Origin: Pseudomonas syringae
GTDB taxonomy: Bacteria > Pseudomonadota > Gammaproteobacteria > Pseudomonadales > Pseudomonadaceae
Assembly (NCBI RefSeq): GCF_021605415.1
Contig: NZ_WKEQ01000031.1
Location: forward strand, 1-64,000
Reading direction: 5' to 3'
Length of the DNA stretch: 64,000 nt
Below the pieces are notes generated by a model, which was not told the origin of the DNA, searched no databases, and was given only the letters and a program-made list of their open reading frames with translations. Numbering within the stretch: the stretch's first letter is position 1; every line of letters starts with the position of its first letter. This document shows positions 34,712-44,173 of this stretch, in pieces. The position numbers and the translations under genes were made by a program.

Positions 34712-34801
34712 TGTGGGAGCTGGCTTGCCAGCGAAGGCGCCGGATCAGTCAACAATAATGGTGACTGACACATCGCTATCGCTGGCAAGCCAGCTCCCAC
34801 A
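34712..34801. repeat. REPIN-type inverted repeat
   Basis: Twenty-three-base perfect arms with the core GGAGCTGGCTTGCCAGCGA (34712-34734 and 34779-34801) in the gap between putA and the acyl-CoA dehydrogenase gene. Confidence 0.88.
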
Positions 34802-34816
34802 GGGATTGTTGCTATG

Positions 34817-34841
34817 CCGGGCACCCCATGCAGGTGCCCGG
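34817..34841 (-). terminator. Terminator of putA
   Basis: CCGGGCACC (34817-34825) and GGTGCCCGG (34833-34841) form a GC-rich stem ten bases beyond the putA stop. The U tract on the transcribed strand is weak. Confidence 0.7.
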
Positions 34842-34851
34842 ATTATCGGGT

Positions 34852-37800
34852 TTAACCGATGGTCATCAGGCTGGCATTACCACCCGCCGCAGCGGTGTTA
34901 ACGCTCAACGCCCGCTCGATCACCAGGCGCTCCAGCGCAATGTTGGTCTCGCCCTGGGACAGGCCCTGAACGCCAACGATCGCACCGGCACGCTTGGCCA
35001 CTTGCTGGCAGACCGCGCGCAACTGGTCGGAATGGCCGTGATGCAGCACTGCATCAAACACCACTTCGTCCTTGTTCCAGTCGGAAACCAGTTTGATGCG
35101 TGACTGAATTTCCTTCGGCAGGCGTGCGAACAGCGCTTTGCTCATGTCGGATTCCGGCCATACCGCCGAACCGCCTACAGCCAGTGCCGCCGCCAGTTGG
35201 GTGAGCAGGTCGCCTTCGACGTCCGCCAGGCACAGGATGTGCTCGCGTGGCAGGATCGCGTAACTGTTGCGCTCACCGGTCGGGCCGGCCAGCAGGCGCG
35301 TCACACCGCTTTGCGATTGCGCTGCGTACTGCACGCAAAGAGTGCTGAGGTCGGCAAACTGATTGCTGTCGGCCCAGGCTTTCAGGGCGGTCAGCGGTTT
35401 GCTCATGGCGTCGCGCAGGCGAACGTCCGGAGCGGCGGCAGCATCACCGCGAGCGAAGGATTGTTCGATCGCATCCGTAGGACGCGTCGACAGCAAACGG
35501 TACAGGTACAGCGGGCCACCGGCCTTCGGACCAGTACCCGACAGGCCTTCGCCGCCGAATGGCTGCACACCGACCACGGCACCGACGATGTTGCGGTTGA
35601 CGTAGACGTTACCGGCATTGACGTTGTCGATCACCTTGGCGATGGTTTCGTCGATGCGGGTGTGCACGCCCAGCGTCAAGCCGTAGCCGGAAGCGTTGAT
35701 CTGCGCGATCAGTTGGTCGATGTCCTTGCGCTTGTAGCGAACCACGTGCAGCACCGGACCGAAGATCTCGCGTTGCAGCTCGTCAAAGCTTTCCAGTTCG
35801 ATCAGGGTCGGCATGACGTAGGTGCCGCGTTTGACTTCTTCGCTGTCGGCAATGGCCACCTGGTACACGTTGCGACCTTTGTCGCGCATGCCCTGGATGT
35901 GCTTCTCGATACCGGCCTTGGCTTCGGCGTCGATCACCGGGCCAATGTCCACGGACAGCCGCTCCGGGTTGCCGAGTCGGCTTTCAGCCATCGCGCCTTT
36001 GAGCATTTCGATGACACGATCAGCGGAATCTTCCTGCAAGCAGAGCACACGCAGTGCCGAGCAACGCTGGCCGGCGCTGTCGAAGGCCGAGGACACCACG
36101 TCGATCACGACTTGTTCGGTCAGTGCCGAGGAGTCGACGATCATCGCGTTCTGGCCACCGGTTTCGGCGATCAGTGGGATCGGACGGCCCTGGTTGTCCA
36201 GGCGACCGGCAATGTTGCGTTGCAGCAGGCGGGCCACTTCAGTGGAGCCGGTGAACATCACGCCTTTGACGCGTTCGTCGCCCACCAGACCGGCGCCGAC
36301 GGTTTCACCGCGACCCGGCAACAGTTGCAGCACGCCTTCCGGAATCCCGGCTTCAAGCATCAGGCGCACAGCCTGAGCCGCCACCAGCGGGGTTTGTTCC
36401 GCAGGCTTGGCGAGCACCGGGTTACCGGCGGCGAGTGCAGCGGCGACCTGGCCGCTGAAGATCGCCAGCGGGAAGTTCCACGGGCTGATGCAGACCACCG
36501 GGCCCAGCGGGCGGTGCGCGTCGTTGCTGAAATCGTTGCGCGCCTGAACCGCGTAATAACGCAGGAAGTCGACGGCTTCGCGGACTTCGGCGATGGCGTT
36601 GGCGTAGGTCTTGCCGGCTTCACGGGCCAGCAGGCCCATCAGCGGCTGGATCTCGGCTTCCATCAGGTCGGCGGCGCGTTCCAGAATCGCGGCGCGTTCG
36701 GCCGGCGGGGTAGCCTGCCAGATTGGCGCGGCGTTCAGTGCGCACTGGATCGCGTTGTCGACGTCTTCAACGGTGGCTTCTTGCACATGGCCGACCACGT
36801 CACGCAGATCCGACGGGTTCAATACCGGCGCCGGGGTTTCGCTGCTGGTAGCGCAACCGAGCATCGGCGCGGCTTTCCAGTGGTTGTGCGCGGTAGCCAG
36901 CAGAGCGCAGGACAACGACGCCAGTCGATGTTCGTTGGCCATGTCGATGCCGCTGGAGTTGGCGCGCTCGGAACCGTACAGGTCACGCGGCAGCGGAATG
37001 CGCGGGTGCGGCAGGCCGAAACCGCCTTCCAGCGTTGCCATCTGCTCGATCTGGGCAACCGGATCGGCCACCAGTTCCTGAATCGAGATCGACTGGTCGG
37101 CGATGCGGTTGACGAACGACGTGTTGGCGCCGTTCTCCAGCAGACGACGCACCAGATAGGCCAGCAAAGTTTCGTGGGTGCCGACCGGTGCGTACACACG
37201 GCACGGACGGTTCAACTTGCCTTCGGAGACTTTGCCTACAACCTGCTCGTACAACGGTTCGCCCATGCCGTGCAGGCATTGGAACTCGTACTGACCGGGG
37301 TAATAGTTCTGACCGGCAATGTGGTAAATCGCCGACAAGGTGTGGGCGTTGTGCGTGGCGAACTGCGGGTAAATGACTTCCGGCACCGAGAGCAGTTTGC
37401 GTGCGCAAGCGATGTAGGAAACGTCGGTGTACACCTTGCGGGTGTAGACCGGATAGCCTTCCAGGCCTTCGACCTGAGCGCGCTTGATTTCGCTGTCCCA
37501 GTACGCGCCTTTCACCAAGCGGATCATCAGGCGATGACGGCTGCGACGAGCCAGGTCGATCACGTAATCGATCACGTACGGGCAACGCTTCTGATAAGCC
37601 TGGATGACGAAACCGATGCCGTTCCAGCCAGTCAGTTGCGGCTCGAAGCACAGGCGCTCGAGCAGATCCAGCGACAGCTCGAGACGGTCGGCTTCTTCAG
37701 CGTCGATGTTCAGGCCGATGTCGTAGTGCTTGGCCAGCAAGGTCAGCGACAGCAGGCGCGGATACAGCTCATCCATCACGCGCTCGTACTGCGCACGGCT

Positions 37801-38805
37801 GTAACGCGGGTGCAATGCCGACAGCTTGATGGAAATGCCCGGGCCTTCATAAATCCCACGACCGTGGGAGGCTTTGCCAATCGAGTGAATGGCTTGTTCG
37901 TACGAGGCCAGGTACTTCTGCGCGTCGTGTTCGGTGAGTGCGGCTTCACCGAGCATGTCGTAGGAATAGCGGAAACCCTTGGTTTCGAACTTGCTCGCGT
38001 TGGCCAAGGCTTCGGCGATGGTTTCACCGGTAACGAACTGCTCGCCCATCAGGCGCATGGCCATGTCGACGCCCTTGCGGATCATCGGCTCGCCGCTCTT
38101 GCCGATGATGCGGCTCAGGGACGAAGTCAGGCCGGCTTCGTTATGCGTCGACACCAGTTTGCCGGTTAGCAGCAGGCCCCAGGTCGCGGCGTTGACGAAC
38201 AGCGACGGGCTGTTGCCCAAGTGCGGATGCCAATTACCGGTGCTGATTTTGTCGCGGATCAGTGCGTCGCGAGTGCCCTTGTCCGGGATGCGCAGCAGCG
38301 CCTCGGCCAGGCACATCAGGGCTACGCCTTCCTGGGACGACAGGGAAAATTCCTGCAGCAAACCTTGAACAATGCCTGCACGACCGCCGGCACTTTTCTG
38401 ATTGCGCAGTTTTTCGGCGATGGATGCGGCGAGTTTGTTGGTGGCTTCGGCCATCGGCGCCGGCAGGCGAGCCTGTTCGATCAGCATCGGCACGACTTCC
38501 GGCTCAGGGCGGCGGTAAGCGGCGGTGATCGAAGCGCGCAGAACCGATTGCGGCAGGATGCTTTCGGCGAATTCGAGGAAGCACTGGTGAGCGTGATCGG
38601 CGTGGACTTCGCCCGCGTCGTCGGCGTCCTTGGCGGTCAAGCCGTTCAGCTCGGTCAGGGTTGCACCACCCTCGAGTTTTTCCAGGTAATTGAAAATTGC
38701 CTGCTTGATCAGCCAGTGCGGCGTGCGATCAATCGACGTCGCGGCCGCCTTGAGGCGTTCGCGGGTCGGGTCATCGAGTTTGACCCCAAGGGTGGTGGTA
38801 GCCAT
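34852..38805 (-). CDS. putA: Trifunctional proline utilisation protein PutA
   Basis: A 1317-residue protein. An N-terminal ribbon-helix-helix DNA-binding domain (1-48, TTTLGVKLDDPTRERL) is followed by the proline dehydrogenase barrel (about 260-560), the glutamate-semialdehyde dehydrogenase domain (about 650-1110, catalytic Cys in DSAGQRCSALR) and a C-terminal domain. It converts proline to glutamate and represses put genes when proline is absent. The ATG at 38805 follows GAGG; an upstream frame to 38841 has no ribosome site. It is divergent from putP with six GTTGCA sites between. Confidence 0.97.
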   Translation of the reverse strand: MATTTLGVKLDDPTRERLKAAATSIDRTPHWLIKQAIFNYLEKLEGGATLTELNGLTAKDADDAGEVHADHAHQCFLEFAESILPQSVLRASITAAYRRPEPEVVPMLIEQARLPAPMAEATNKLAASIAEKLRNQKSAGGRAGIVQGLLQEFSLSSQEGVALMCLAEALLRIPDKGTRDALIRDKISTGNWHPHLGNSPSLFVNAATWGLLLTGKLVSTHNEAGLTSSLSRIIGKSGEPMIRKGVDMAMRLMGEQFVTGETIAEALANASKFETKGFRYSYDMLGEAALTEHDAQKYLASYEQAIHSIGKASHGRGIYEGPGISIKLSALHPRYSRAQYERVMDELYPRLLSLTLLAKHYDIGLNIDAEEADRLELSLDLLERLCFEPQLTGWNGIGFVIQAYQKRCPYVIDYVIDLARRSRHRLMIRLVKGAYWDSEIKRAQVEGLEGYPVYTRKVYTDVSYIACARKLLSVPEVIYPQFATHNAHTLSAIYHIAGQNYYPGQYEFQCLHGMGEPLYEQVVGKVSEGKLNRPCRVYAPVGTHETLLAYLVRRLLENGANTSFVNRIADQSISIQELVADPVAQIEQMATLEGGFGLPHPRIPLPRDLYGSERANSSGIDMANEHRLASLSCALLATAHNHWKAAPMLGCATSSETPAPVLNPSDLRDVVGHVQEATVEDVDNAIQCALNAAPIWQATPPAERAAILERAADLMEAEIQPLMGLLAREAGKTYANAIAEVREAVDFLRYYAVQARNDFSNDAHRPLGPVVCISPWNFPLAIFSGQVAAALAAGNPVLAKPAEQTPLVAAQAVRLMLEAGIPEGVLQLLPGRGETVGAGLVGDERVKGVMFTGSTEVARLLQRNIAGRLDNQGRPIPLIAETGGQNAMIVDSSALTEQVVIDVVSSAFDSAGQRCSALRVLCLQEDSADRVIEMLKGAMAESRLGNPERLSVDIGPVIDAEAKAGIEKHIQGMRDKGRNVYQVAIADSEEVKRGTYVMPTLIELESFDELQREIFGPVLHVVRYKRKDIDQLIAQINASGYGLTLGVHTRIDETIAKVIDNVNAGNVYVNRNIVGAVVGVQPFGGEGLSGTGPKAGGPLYLYRLLSTRPTDAIEQSFARGDAAAAPDVRLRDAMSKPLTALKAWADSNQFADLSTLCVQYAAQSQSGVTRLLAGPTGERNSYAILPREHILCLADVEGDLLTQLAAALAVGGSAVWPESDMSKALFARLPKEIQSRIKLVSDWNKDEVVFDAVLHHGHSDQLRAVCQQVAKRAGAIVGVQGLSQGETNIALERLVIERALSVNTAAAGGNASLMTIG

Positions 38806-39264
38806 ATTTTTATCCTCATGGTTGCCACAGTTGCGTGGCATCAGCTGGCCGCAAGATTAGCTGCGCACCGAATGAGGTGCAACCGGGTGCAACCCTTTTT
38901 TTGTCGGAATAATCCGCAGTTCGTCAGGAATTAATTTCTGGAACGAAAGTACTGCCCCTGCTTGGTGCTTTTACTTCTAGACAAAGGCCTCGACTGCATC
39001 AAAAGGGAGCAAAAACGCTGCAATTGTCGATAATTCCGACTAGGTGCAACTTATTCTGGCAAAACAGGTTGCACCTCATTTGATTTGTTGCATAGCATTC
39101 GCGCCCAAGGTGCAACCGGTTCTATAACGGCTTCACCGGCTGATGGCTTTCCTGGGGAAACATCAGTCCTAAATGCGCGGGATCCCGGATCGTCTGCCAA
39201 ACGTCGTCGTTTGCGTGCGGTTCATCACCGCCGCTACATAAAAACAAAGCCAGGGCGTAACTCA
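38806..39264. promoter_or_regulatory. putA-putP control region with six GTTGCA sites
   Basis: A 459-base gap with no gene. The hexamer GTTGCA or its complement TGCAAC occurs at 38878-38883, 38888-38893, 39045-39050, 39068-39073, 39087-39092 and 39111-39116. Five of these are part of the octamer GGTGCAAC. The first two are direct repeats exactly ten bases apart next to putA, and the other four cluster towards putP. E. coli PutA is known to bind GTTGCA, so these are strong candidate operators for autoregulation. Confidence 0.8.
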
Positions 39265-40749
39265 ATGAGCGTTAGCAATCCAACACTGATCACATTCGTG
39301 ATCTACATCGCAGCAATGGTGCTGATCGGCCTGATGGCTTATCGCTCCACCAACAACCTGTCTGATTACATTCTCGGTGGCCGCAGCCTCGGCAGCGTCG
39401 TCACGGCATTGTCTGCCGGTGCGTCCGACATGAGCGGCTGGCTATTGATGGGCCTGCCAGGCGCCATCTATATGTCGGGACTGTCCGAAGGCTGGATCGC
39501 CATCGGTCTGGTCGTCGGTGCTTACCTGAACTGGCTGTTCGTCGCCGGCCGTCTGCGTGTGCAGACCGAGCACAACGGCGATGCCCTGACCCTGCCGGAC
39601 TACTTCGCCAGCCGTTTTGAAGATAACACCGGCCTGCTGCGGATTATTTCAGCAATCGTGATTCTGGTGTTCTTCACCATCTATTGCGCTTCCGGCATCG
39701 TCGCCGGTGCCCGTCTGTTCGAAAGCACCTTCGGCATGTCCTACGAAACGGCGCTGTGGGCCGGTGCTGCGGCGACGATTGCCTACACCTTCATCGGTGG
39801 TTTCCTGGCCGTGAGCTGGACCGACACCGTACAAGCCACGCTGATGATTTTCGCGCTGATTCTGACGCCGATCATCGTCCTGCTGGCGACCGGCGGCGTC
39901 GACACCACGTTCCTGGCCATCGAAGCGCAAGACCCAAGCAACTTCGACATGCTCAAGGGCACTACGTTTATCGGCATCGTCTCGCTGATGGGTTGGGGTC
40001 TGGGCTACTTCGGTCAGCCGCACATCCTCGCGCGTTTCATGGCCGCTGACTCGGTCAAATCCATTGCCAAGGCCCGTCGCATCTCCATGACCTGGATGAT
40101 CCTGTGCCTGGCCGGCACCGTGGCCGTGGGCTTCTTCGGTATCGCTTACTTCTCGGCGCACCCGGAAGTCGCGGGCCCTGTGACCGAAAACCCTGAGCGT
40201 GTGTTCATTGAGCTGGCGAAGATCCTGTTCAACCCATGGGTTGCCGGTGTGTTGCTGTCAGCCATTCTGGCTGCCGTGATGAGCACCCTGAGCTGCCAGT
40301 TGCTGGTGTGTTCGAGCGCCCTGACCGAAGACTTCTACAAAACCTTCCTGCGCAAATCCGCTTCCCAGGTCGAGCTGGTCTGGGTCGGCCGCGCCATGGT
40401 GTTGCTGGTCGCCTTGATCGCCATCGCACTGGCCTCTGACCCGGACAACCGTGTACTGGGCCTGGTGTCTTACGCCTGGGCCGGTTTCGGTGCCGCATTC
40501 GGTCCTGTTGTGCTGATCTCCGTGGTCTGGAAGAACATGACTCGCAACGGCGCACTGGCCGGTATTCTGGTCGGCGCAATCACCGTCGTGGTCTGGAAGC
40601 ACTTCGAGCTGCTGGGTCTGTACGAAATCATCCCGGGCTTCATCTTCGCCAGCCTGGCGATCTACTTCGTCAGCAACATGGGCGAGCCAACCATGGGCAT
40701 GGTCAAGCGCTTCGAAGCGGCCGAAAAAGATTTCCACCTGAACAAGTGA
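39265..40749 (+). CDS. putP: Sodium/proline symporter PutP
   Basis: A 494-residue inner-membrane transporter of the sodium:solute symporter family, with about 13 membrane helices. SAGASDMSGWLLMGLPGA (helix 2, residues 50-67) is the sodium/proline-binding segment and GGFLAVSWTDTVQA is another PutP hallmark. The ATG at 39265 follows CAGGG. It supplies proline to PutA and shares the control region with it. Confidence 0.96.
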   Translation: MSVSNPTLITFVIYIAAMVLIGLMAYRSTNNLSDYILGGRSLGSVVTALSAGASDMSGWLLMGLPGAIYMSGLSEGWIAIGLVVGAYLNWLFVAGRLRVQTEHNGDALTLPDYFASRFEDNTGLLRIISAIVILVFFTIYCASGIVAGARLFESTFGMSYETALWAGAAATIAYTFIGGFLAVSWTDTVQATLMIFALILTPIIVLLATGGVDTTFLAIEAQDPSNFDMLKGTTFIGIVSLMGWGLGYFGQPHILARFMAADSVKSIAKARRISMTWMILCLAGTVAVGFFGIAYFSAHPEVAGPVTENPERVFIELAKILFNPWVAGVLLSAILAAVMSTLSCQLLVCSSALTEDFYKTFLRKSASQVELVWVGRAMVLLVALIAIALASDPDNRVLGLVSYAWAGFGAAFGPVVLISVVWKNMTRNGALAGILVGAITVVVWKHFELLGLYEIIPGFIFASLAIYFVSNMGEPTMGMVKRFEAAEKDFHLNK

Positions 40750-40786
40750 TTGCGATGAGCTGAGGCTCGAAGCGATTGCCGACAAG

Positions 40787-40822
40787 AAAACGGCCCGTCT
40801 CCTACAAGAGACGGGCCGTTTT
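40787..40822 (+). terminator. Intrinsic terminator of putP
   Basis: Fifteen-base arms with the core ACGGCCCGTCTC (40787-40801) and GAGACGGGCCGT (40808-40822), running into TTTTTT. A textbook Rho-independent terminator. Confidence 0.93.
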
Positions 40823-40859
40823 TTGTTGCCTGCACAATCTCAAATACGCCGAAGACTCC

Positions 40860-40949
40860 TGTGGGAGCTGGCTTGCCAGCGATGGCGTGGTGTCAGTCAC
40901 AGGGGATTTCTGATGGGCTGGCCTCATCGCTGGTTTGCCAGCTCCCACA
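40860..40949. repeat. REPIN-type inverted repeat
   Basis: Arms with GGAGCTGGCTTGCCAGCGATG (split by one mismatch in the second arm) at 40860-40884 and 40925-40949. It follows the putP terminator in a 362-base gap. The remaining part of the gap (40950-41111) is the vgrG upstream region. Confidence 0.85.
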
Positions 40950-41072
40950 GGGATTTGAGCGTTCCGAGGATATGTCTGTAGTCGGACTAACCGTTTTCTG
41001 AAAGGGTATTCGACCGCTTGTGTAGTCCAAATCTGATTTTGCTGTCCAGCGGTTTACACGCTTCGCCCCTCA

Positions 41073-41099
41073 TGCAGAATCGCCCGCCTTCATTCTGCA
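41073..41099 (+). promoter_or_regulatory. Inverted repeat at the vgrG ribosome site
   Basis: TGCAGAAT (41073-41080) and ATTCTGCA (41092-41099) are perfect inverted copies ending 12 bases before the vgrG ATG. The stem abuts the GAGAG ribosome site and could limit translation. No sigma-54 promoter was seen. Confidence 0.5.
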
Positions 41100-41111
41100 G
41101 AGAGACATCGG

Positions 41112-43127
41112 ATGTTCGCGCCTGCCAATCAACCGCGTTTCACGTTGACCCTCGAAGGCGTCCAGATTGACCTCAAAGTGCTTGAGTTCACGGGCAAGGA
41201 AGCCATCAGCCAACCCTTTCGTTTTGAGCTGGAGCTGGTCAGTGAGCGACCGGATCTTGATCTGGAAAGCCTGCTGCACTGTCAGGCGTTTCTGAGTTTC
41301 AATGCTGAGGGTTCCGGCATTCACGGTCAGATTTATCAGGTCGGGCAGGGGGATTCCGGTAAACGTCTGACCCGTTATCACCTCAGCCTGGTGCCGCGAC
41401 TCGCCTACCTCGGCCATCGCATTAATCAACGAATCTTCCAGCATCAAAGCGTGCCGCAGATCGTTGCGCAGGTGCTCAAGGATCACGCCATCCTGCGCGA
41501 TGCCTTTGAGTTCCGTCTCGGCAGTGAATATCCAGAGCGCGAATACTGCGTGCAGTACGCCGAAAGCGATCTGGCGTTCATTCAGCGCTTGTGTGCCGAA
41601 GTCGGCATTCACTTCCATTTTCAGCACAGCTGTGAAGGCCACCTGCTGGTATTCGGCGACGACCAGACCGTGTTTCCCCGTTTGCCCGATTCGACCTTGT
41701 ATCTGCCGGGCAGCGGCATGGCGGGCGCGGCGCCGGCGATCAAGCGTTTCAACGTAAGGGTGGAAACCCGCACCAGCGTTGTCACTCGCCGTGATTACGA
41801 TTTCCAAAAGCCTAAATTGTTTATGGAAAGCCGCGTGGACGGCGAGCAACGACCGGTGTTGGAGGATTACCACTTCCCCGGCCAGTTCAACGAGCGCAAT
41901 ACCGGTAAACAAATCGCCCAGCGAGCGCTTGAACGCCATGCCGCTGATTATCGTCAGGCCCAGGGCCACAGCGACGAATCCGCGCTTGTCAGTGGACATT
42001 TCCTGCAACTCACCGAGCATCCGCGCACGGACTGGAACGACTTGTGGCTGCTCACTGCCATCGAACACCGTGGGCGCCAACCGCAAGTGCTGGAGGAATC
42101 GGTGACCAGTGATGGGGAAGAATTCCAGGGTTACCGTAATACCTTTCTTGCCACGCCGTGGGACGTGTTCTTCCGCCCACCGCTCGGGCCGGAAAAGCCT
42201 CGCATGCTCGGCTATCAGCCTGCGGTTGTGACCGGCCCGAAAGACAGCGAAATCCATTGCGACGAATACGGCCGGGTCAAAGTGCAATTGGCCTGGGATC
42301 GCGACGGCGAACTCAACGAGCATTCCAGTTGCTGGCTACGCGTGGCCACCGGTTGGGCACACGACCGTTATGGCAGCGTGCTGATCCCGCGGGTCGGCAT
42401 GGAAGTGCTGGTCGGCTTCATCGACGCCGATGCCGACAAACCGCTGGTAATGGGCTGCCTGCCGAATGCCGCGACGCCGGTGCCGCTGGATCTGCCGGCG
42501 GACAAGACCCGCAGTATTTTCCGCAGCCAAAGCAGTCCGGGCGGCGGAGGCTACAACGAAGTGCGGATCGAAGATCGCAAAGGCGCCGAGGAAATCTACC
42601 TGCGTGCCCAGCGAAACTGGACGCAGCACGTGCTTCACGATCAGCAGGTGCAGGTCGACAACCAGCGCAGCATCGTTGTCACAGGCCTGGCGAAACATGA
42701 ACTGAAAGCCGATGAGCAACGCATCACCCACGGCCAGCGTCTGACAGAGGTTAAACAAGACGACCATTTATCGGTAGCCGGCGACCGCCATATCCAGGTG
42801 AGCAATCAAGCGGTCAGCGTCAGCCAGCAATTCCACGTCAGCGCCGGGCAGCAAGTCGTCATCGACGGCGGAGCGAGCGTGACGATTCAGGCGGGCGGGC
42901 AGTGGATCAACATCGGCCCCGGCGGGATTTTCAGCAGCGTACCGATTCAAGTCGGTGGCGCACCGATGGCGGCGATGACTGCTGCGCCGGTGGTTCCGGG
43001 TTTACCAGAGAAAATGGTCGCGGCGCCGGCGGCGATGCTTACGGCTGCGCAGATCATGAGTCTGAAAAGCGATGCGCCGTTTTGTGAAGAATGTGAGCGT
43101 TGCAAGGATGGTGTTTGTGCCGCCTGA
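41112..43127 (+). CDS. vgrG: Type VI secretion spike protein VgrG
   Basis: A 671-residue VgrG. The gp27-like base (about 8-350, FTLTLEGVQIDLKVLEFTGKE at the start) is followed by the gp5-like OB fold (about 370-470, VVTGPKDSEIHCDEYGRVKV and GMEVLVGFIDADADKP) and the beta-helix needle. The C-terminus has a short Ala/Pro-rich linker and a cysteine cluster CEECERCKDGVCAA. There is no extra enzymatic domain, so cargo should be carried by an adaptor. It is an orphan: no other T6SS structural gene is in the window. The next gene, a DUF4123 adaptor, overlaps its end. Confidence 0.95.
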   Translation: MFAPANQPRFTLTLEGVQIDLKVLEFTGKEAISQPFRFELELVSERPDLDLESLLHCQAFLSFNAEGSGIHGQIYQVGQGDSGKRLTRYHLSLVPRLAYLGHRINQRIFQHQSVPQIVAQVLKDHAILRDAFEFRLGSEYPEREYCVQYAESDLAFIQRLCAEVGIHFHFQHSCEGHLLVFGDDQTVFPRLPDSTLYLPGSGMAGAAPAIKRFNVRVETRTSVVTRRDYDFQKPKLFMESRVDGEQRPVLEDYHFPGQFNERNTGKQIAQRALERHAADYRQAQGHSDESALVSGHFLQLTEHPRTDWNDLWLLTAIEHRGRQPQVLEESVTSDGEEFQGYRNTFLATPWDVFFRPPLGPEKPRMLGYQPAVVTGPKDSEIHCDEYGRVKVQLAWDRDGELNEHSSCWLRVATGWAHDRYGSVLIPRVGMEVLVGFIDADADKPLVMGCLPNAATPVPLDLPADKTRSIFRSQSSPGGGGYNEVRIEDRKGAEEIYLRAQRNWTQHVLHDQQVQVDNQRSIVVTGLAKHELKADEQRITHGQRLTEVKQDDHLSVAGDRHIQVSNQAVSVSQQFHVSAGQQVVIDGGASVTIQAGGQWINIGPGGIFSSVPIQVGGAPMAAMTAAPVVPGLPEKMVAAPAAMLTAAQIMSLKSDAPFCEECERCKDGVCAA

Positions 43128-43830
43128 TTTTCAACCTCGTGCGTGGCTGGCAACCACTCCGCTCAAATCGTCGGAGCAATTGTTCGCCATCTTCAGCAGC
43201 GCCAGTTCCATTGAGCCCTTAAAGGCATGGCAGCACTGTTCGAATACTCACGTTCCACATTCGATCTGGGACAACACTGCCTATGCCGAGTGGGACGCTG
43301 TAATGCCTTACGTGGGAATTGTCGACGCTGACAGTGAGTTTCTGGATTGGGTGGCGACGACGGAGTCTCGCGACTGGGGCTGGCTGGCCGTTTCGTCGGC
43401 GAGTCTTGAGGTCGTGGTCGAGCATTTCCGAAGTCTGACTCAGGTGCTGACGCCGGAGGGTAAAGCGGTGTTTTTTCGTTTTTGGGATGGACGTTTTCTG
43501 TTGCCGATTCTGCTGTCGGCCGAAGTGGATGCTGCGCAGTTGTTGCCGGTGATCGAGCGCGGTTTGATCAATGGGCAGGCGATTGAGATCAATGGAACGG
43601 CGAAGGCTTCGGAGCGGGGTTTTCCCTGGTGGCAGGTGCCTGAGTCGGTTGTTGCTCAGGTGGGCGTTGAGGTTCAGATTCGTAATGCGTTGCTATGGCT
43701 GAGCGAAAATCATCCGGCATTGTATGAGGCGTTTCCCGAAACTGTTTTGTGCCGGAAGGTCGAAAGGTTTTTCGTGGAATCAGGGCCGGGTCATGTGTTG
43801 CTGGACTACCTGGCCGAAGAGCTGGATTGA
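43108..43830 (+). CDS. DUF4123 (Tap/TEC-type) T6SS adaptor
   Basis: A protein of about 240 residues resembling DUF4123 chaperones, which load an effector onto VgrG. Family-like segments are LYAIF-type QLFAIFSSASSI, PYVGIVDADSEFLDW, WGWLAVSSAS and VFFRFWDGRFLLPIL. It overlaps vgrG by 20 bases from the ATG at 43108; a GTG at 43117 has better spacing to AAGGA and may be the real start. An effector gene normally follows directly, but here a hairpin and a leader region follow instead. Confidence 0.8.
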   Translation: MVFVPPDFQPRAWLATTPLKSSEQLFAIFSSASSIEPLKAWQHCSNTHVPHSIWDNTAYAEWDAVMPYVGIVDADSEFLDWVATTESRDWGWLAVSSASLEVVVEHFRSLTQVLTPEGKAVFFRFWDGRFLLPILLSAEVDAAQLLPVIERGLINGQAIEINGTAKASERGFPWWQVPESVVAQVGVEVQIRNALLWLSENHPALYEAFPETVLCRKVERFFVESGPGHVLLDYLAEELD

Positions 43831-43839
43831 TGGATCGGA

Positions 43840-43870
43840 GAAATTTCCGGGCAAAGCCCTCGGAAATTTC
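43840..43870 (+). terminator. Hairpin after the DUF4123 gene
   Basis: GAAATTTCCG (43840-43849) pairs with CGGAAATTTC (43861-43870) around an 11-base loop, nine bases past the stop. The U tract is poor, so it may stabilise the mRNA end rather than terminate strongly. Confidence 0.6.
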
Positions 43871-44173
43871 CTTCAAGTTGTGACGGTTTGCGTGAACTGG
43901 TGGGCGGTGGGTTGCGGAGATAGTCTTTCACTTGTCACCGCAGAGGCGGTGGCGGGGTGTAGGAACCCTCAGATTCACCGTGCACCAGCGTTGTGTTCGA
44001 TTGCGGCACCTGACGCGTGTCCGTAACATTCTTCGCGGCGACTGTGCGCGGGACACGCTTCGGCGTGAGCTGAGTTGGTGGATCTTCAGTTTCCTACTCT
44101 CGCGTACGGTTGCCACCCAAACCTGTAGGAAGGTCGTTGGCAGCTTGAATTTTTCCGCCAAAGGTATTCAGAA
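43871..44173 (+). ncRNA. Structured leader region, candidate cis-regulatory RNA
   Basis: About 300 bases without an ORF, ahead of the small gene at 44174. Several pairings exclude one another. GCGTGTCC (44015-44022) can pair with GGACACGC (44051-44058), but CACGC (44054-44058) can instead form a UUCG tetraloop hairpin with GCGTG (44063-44067). TTCCTAC (44091-44097) can pair with GTAGGAA at 44125-44131 or with an earlier copy at 43959-43965. Very similar leaders seem to precede related small Pseudomonas genes, from memory. An RNA switch or attenuator is inference. Confidence 0.45.

Noticed and set aside
35197..38169. 990-codon open frame opposite putA, and similar long frames opposite aceF (50862-52574), apeR (743-1858) and dipA
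   Set aside because: They mirror the codon pattern of high-GC genes on the other strand, have no ribosome site or domain, and their product has random composition.
40979..40989. Small palindrome TAGTC-G-GACTA upstream of vgrG
   Set aside because: Five-base arms occur often by chance and no second copy or promoter context supports it.
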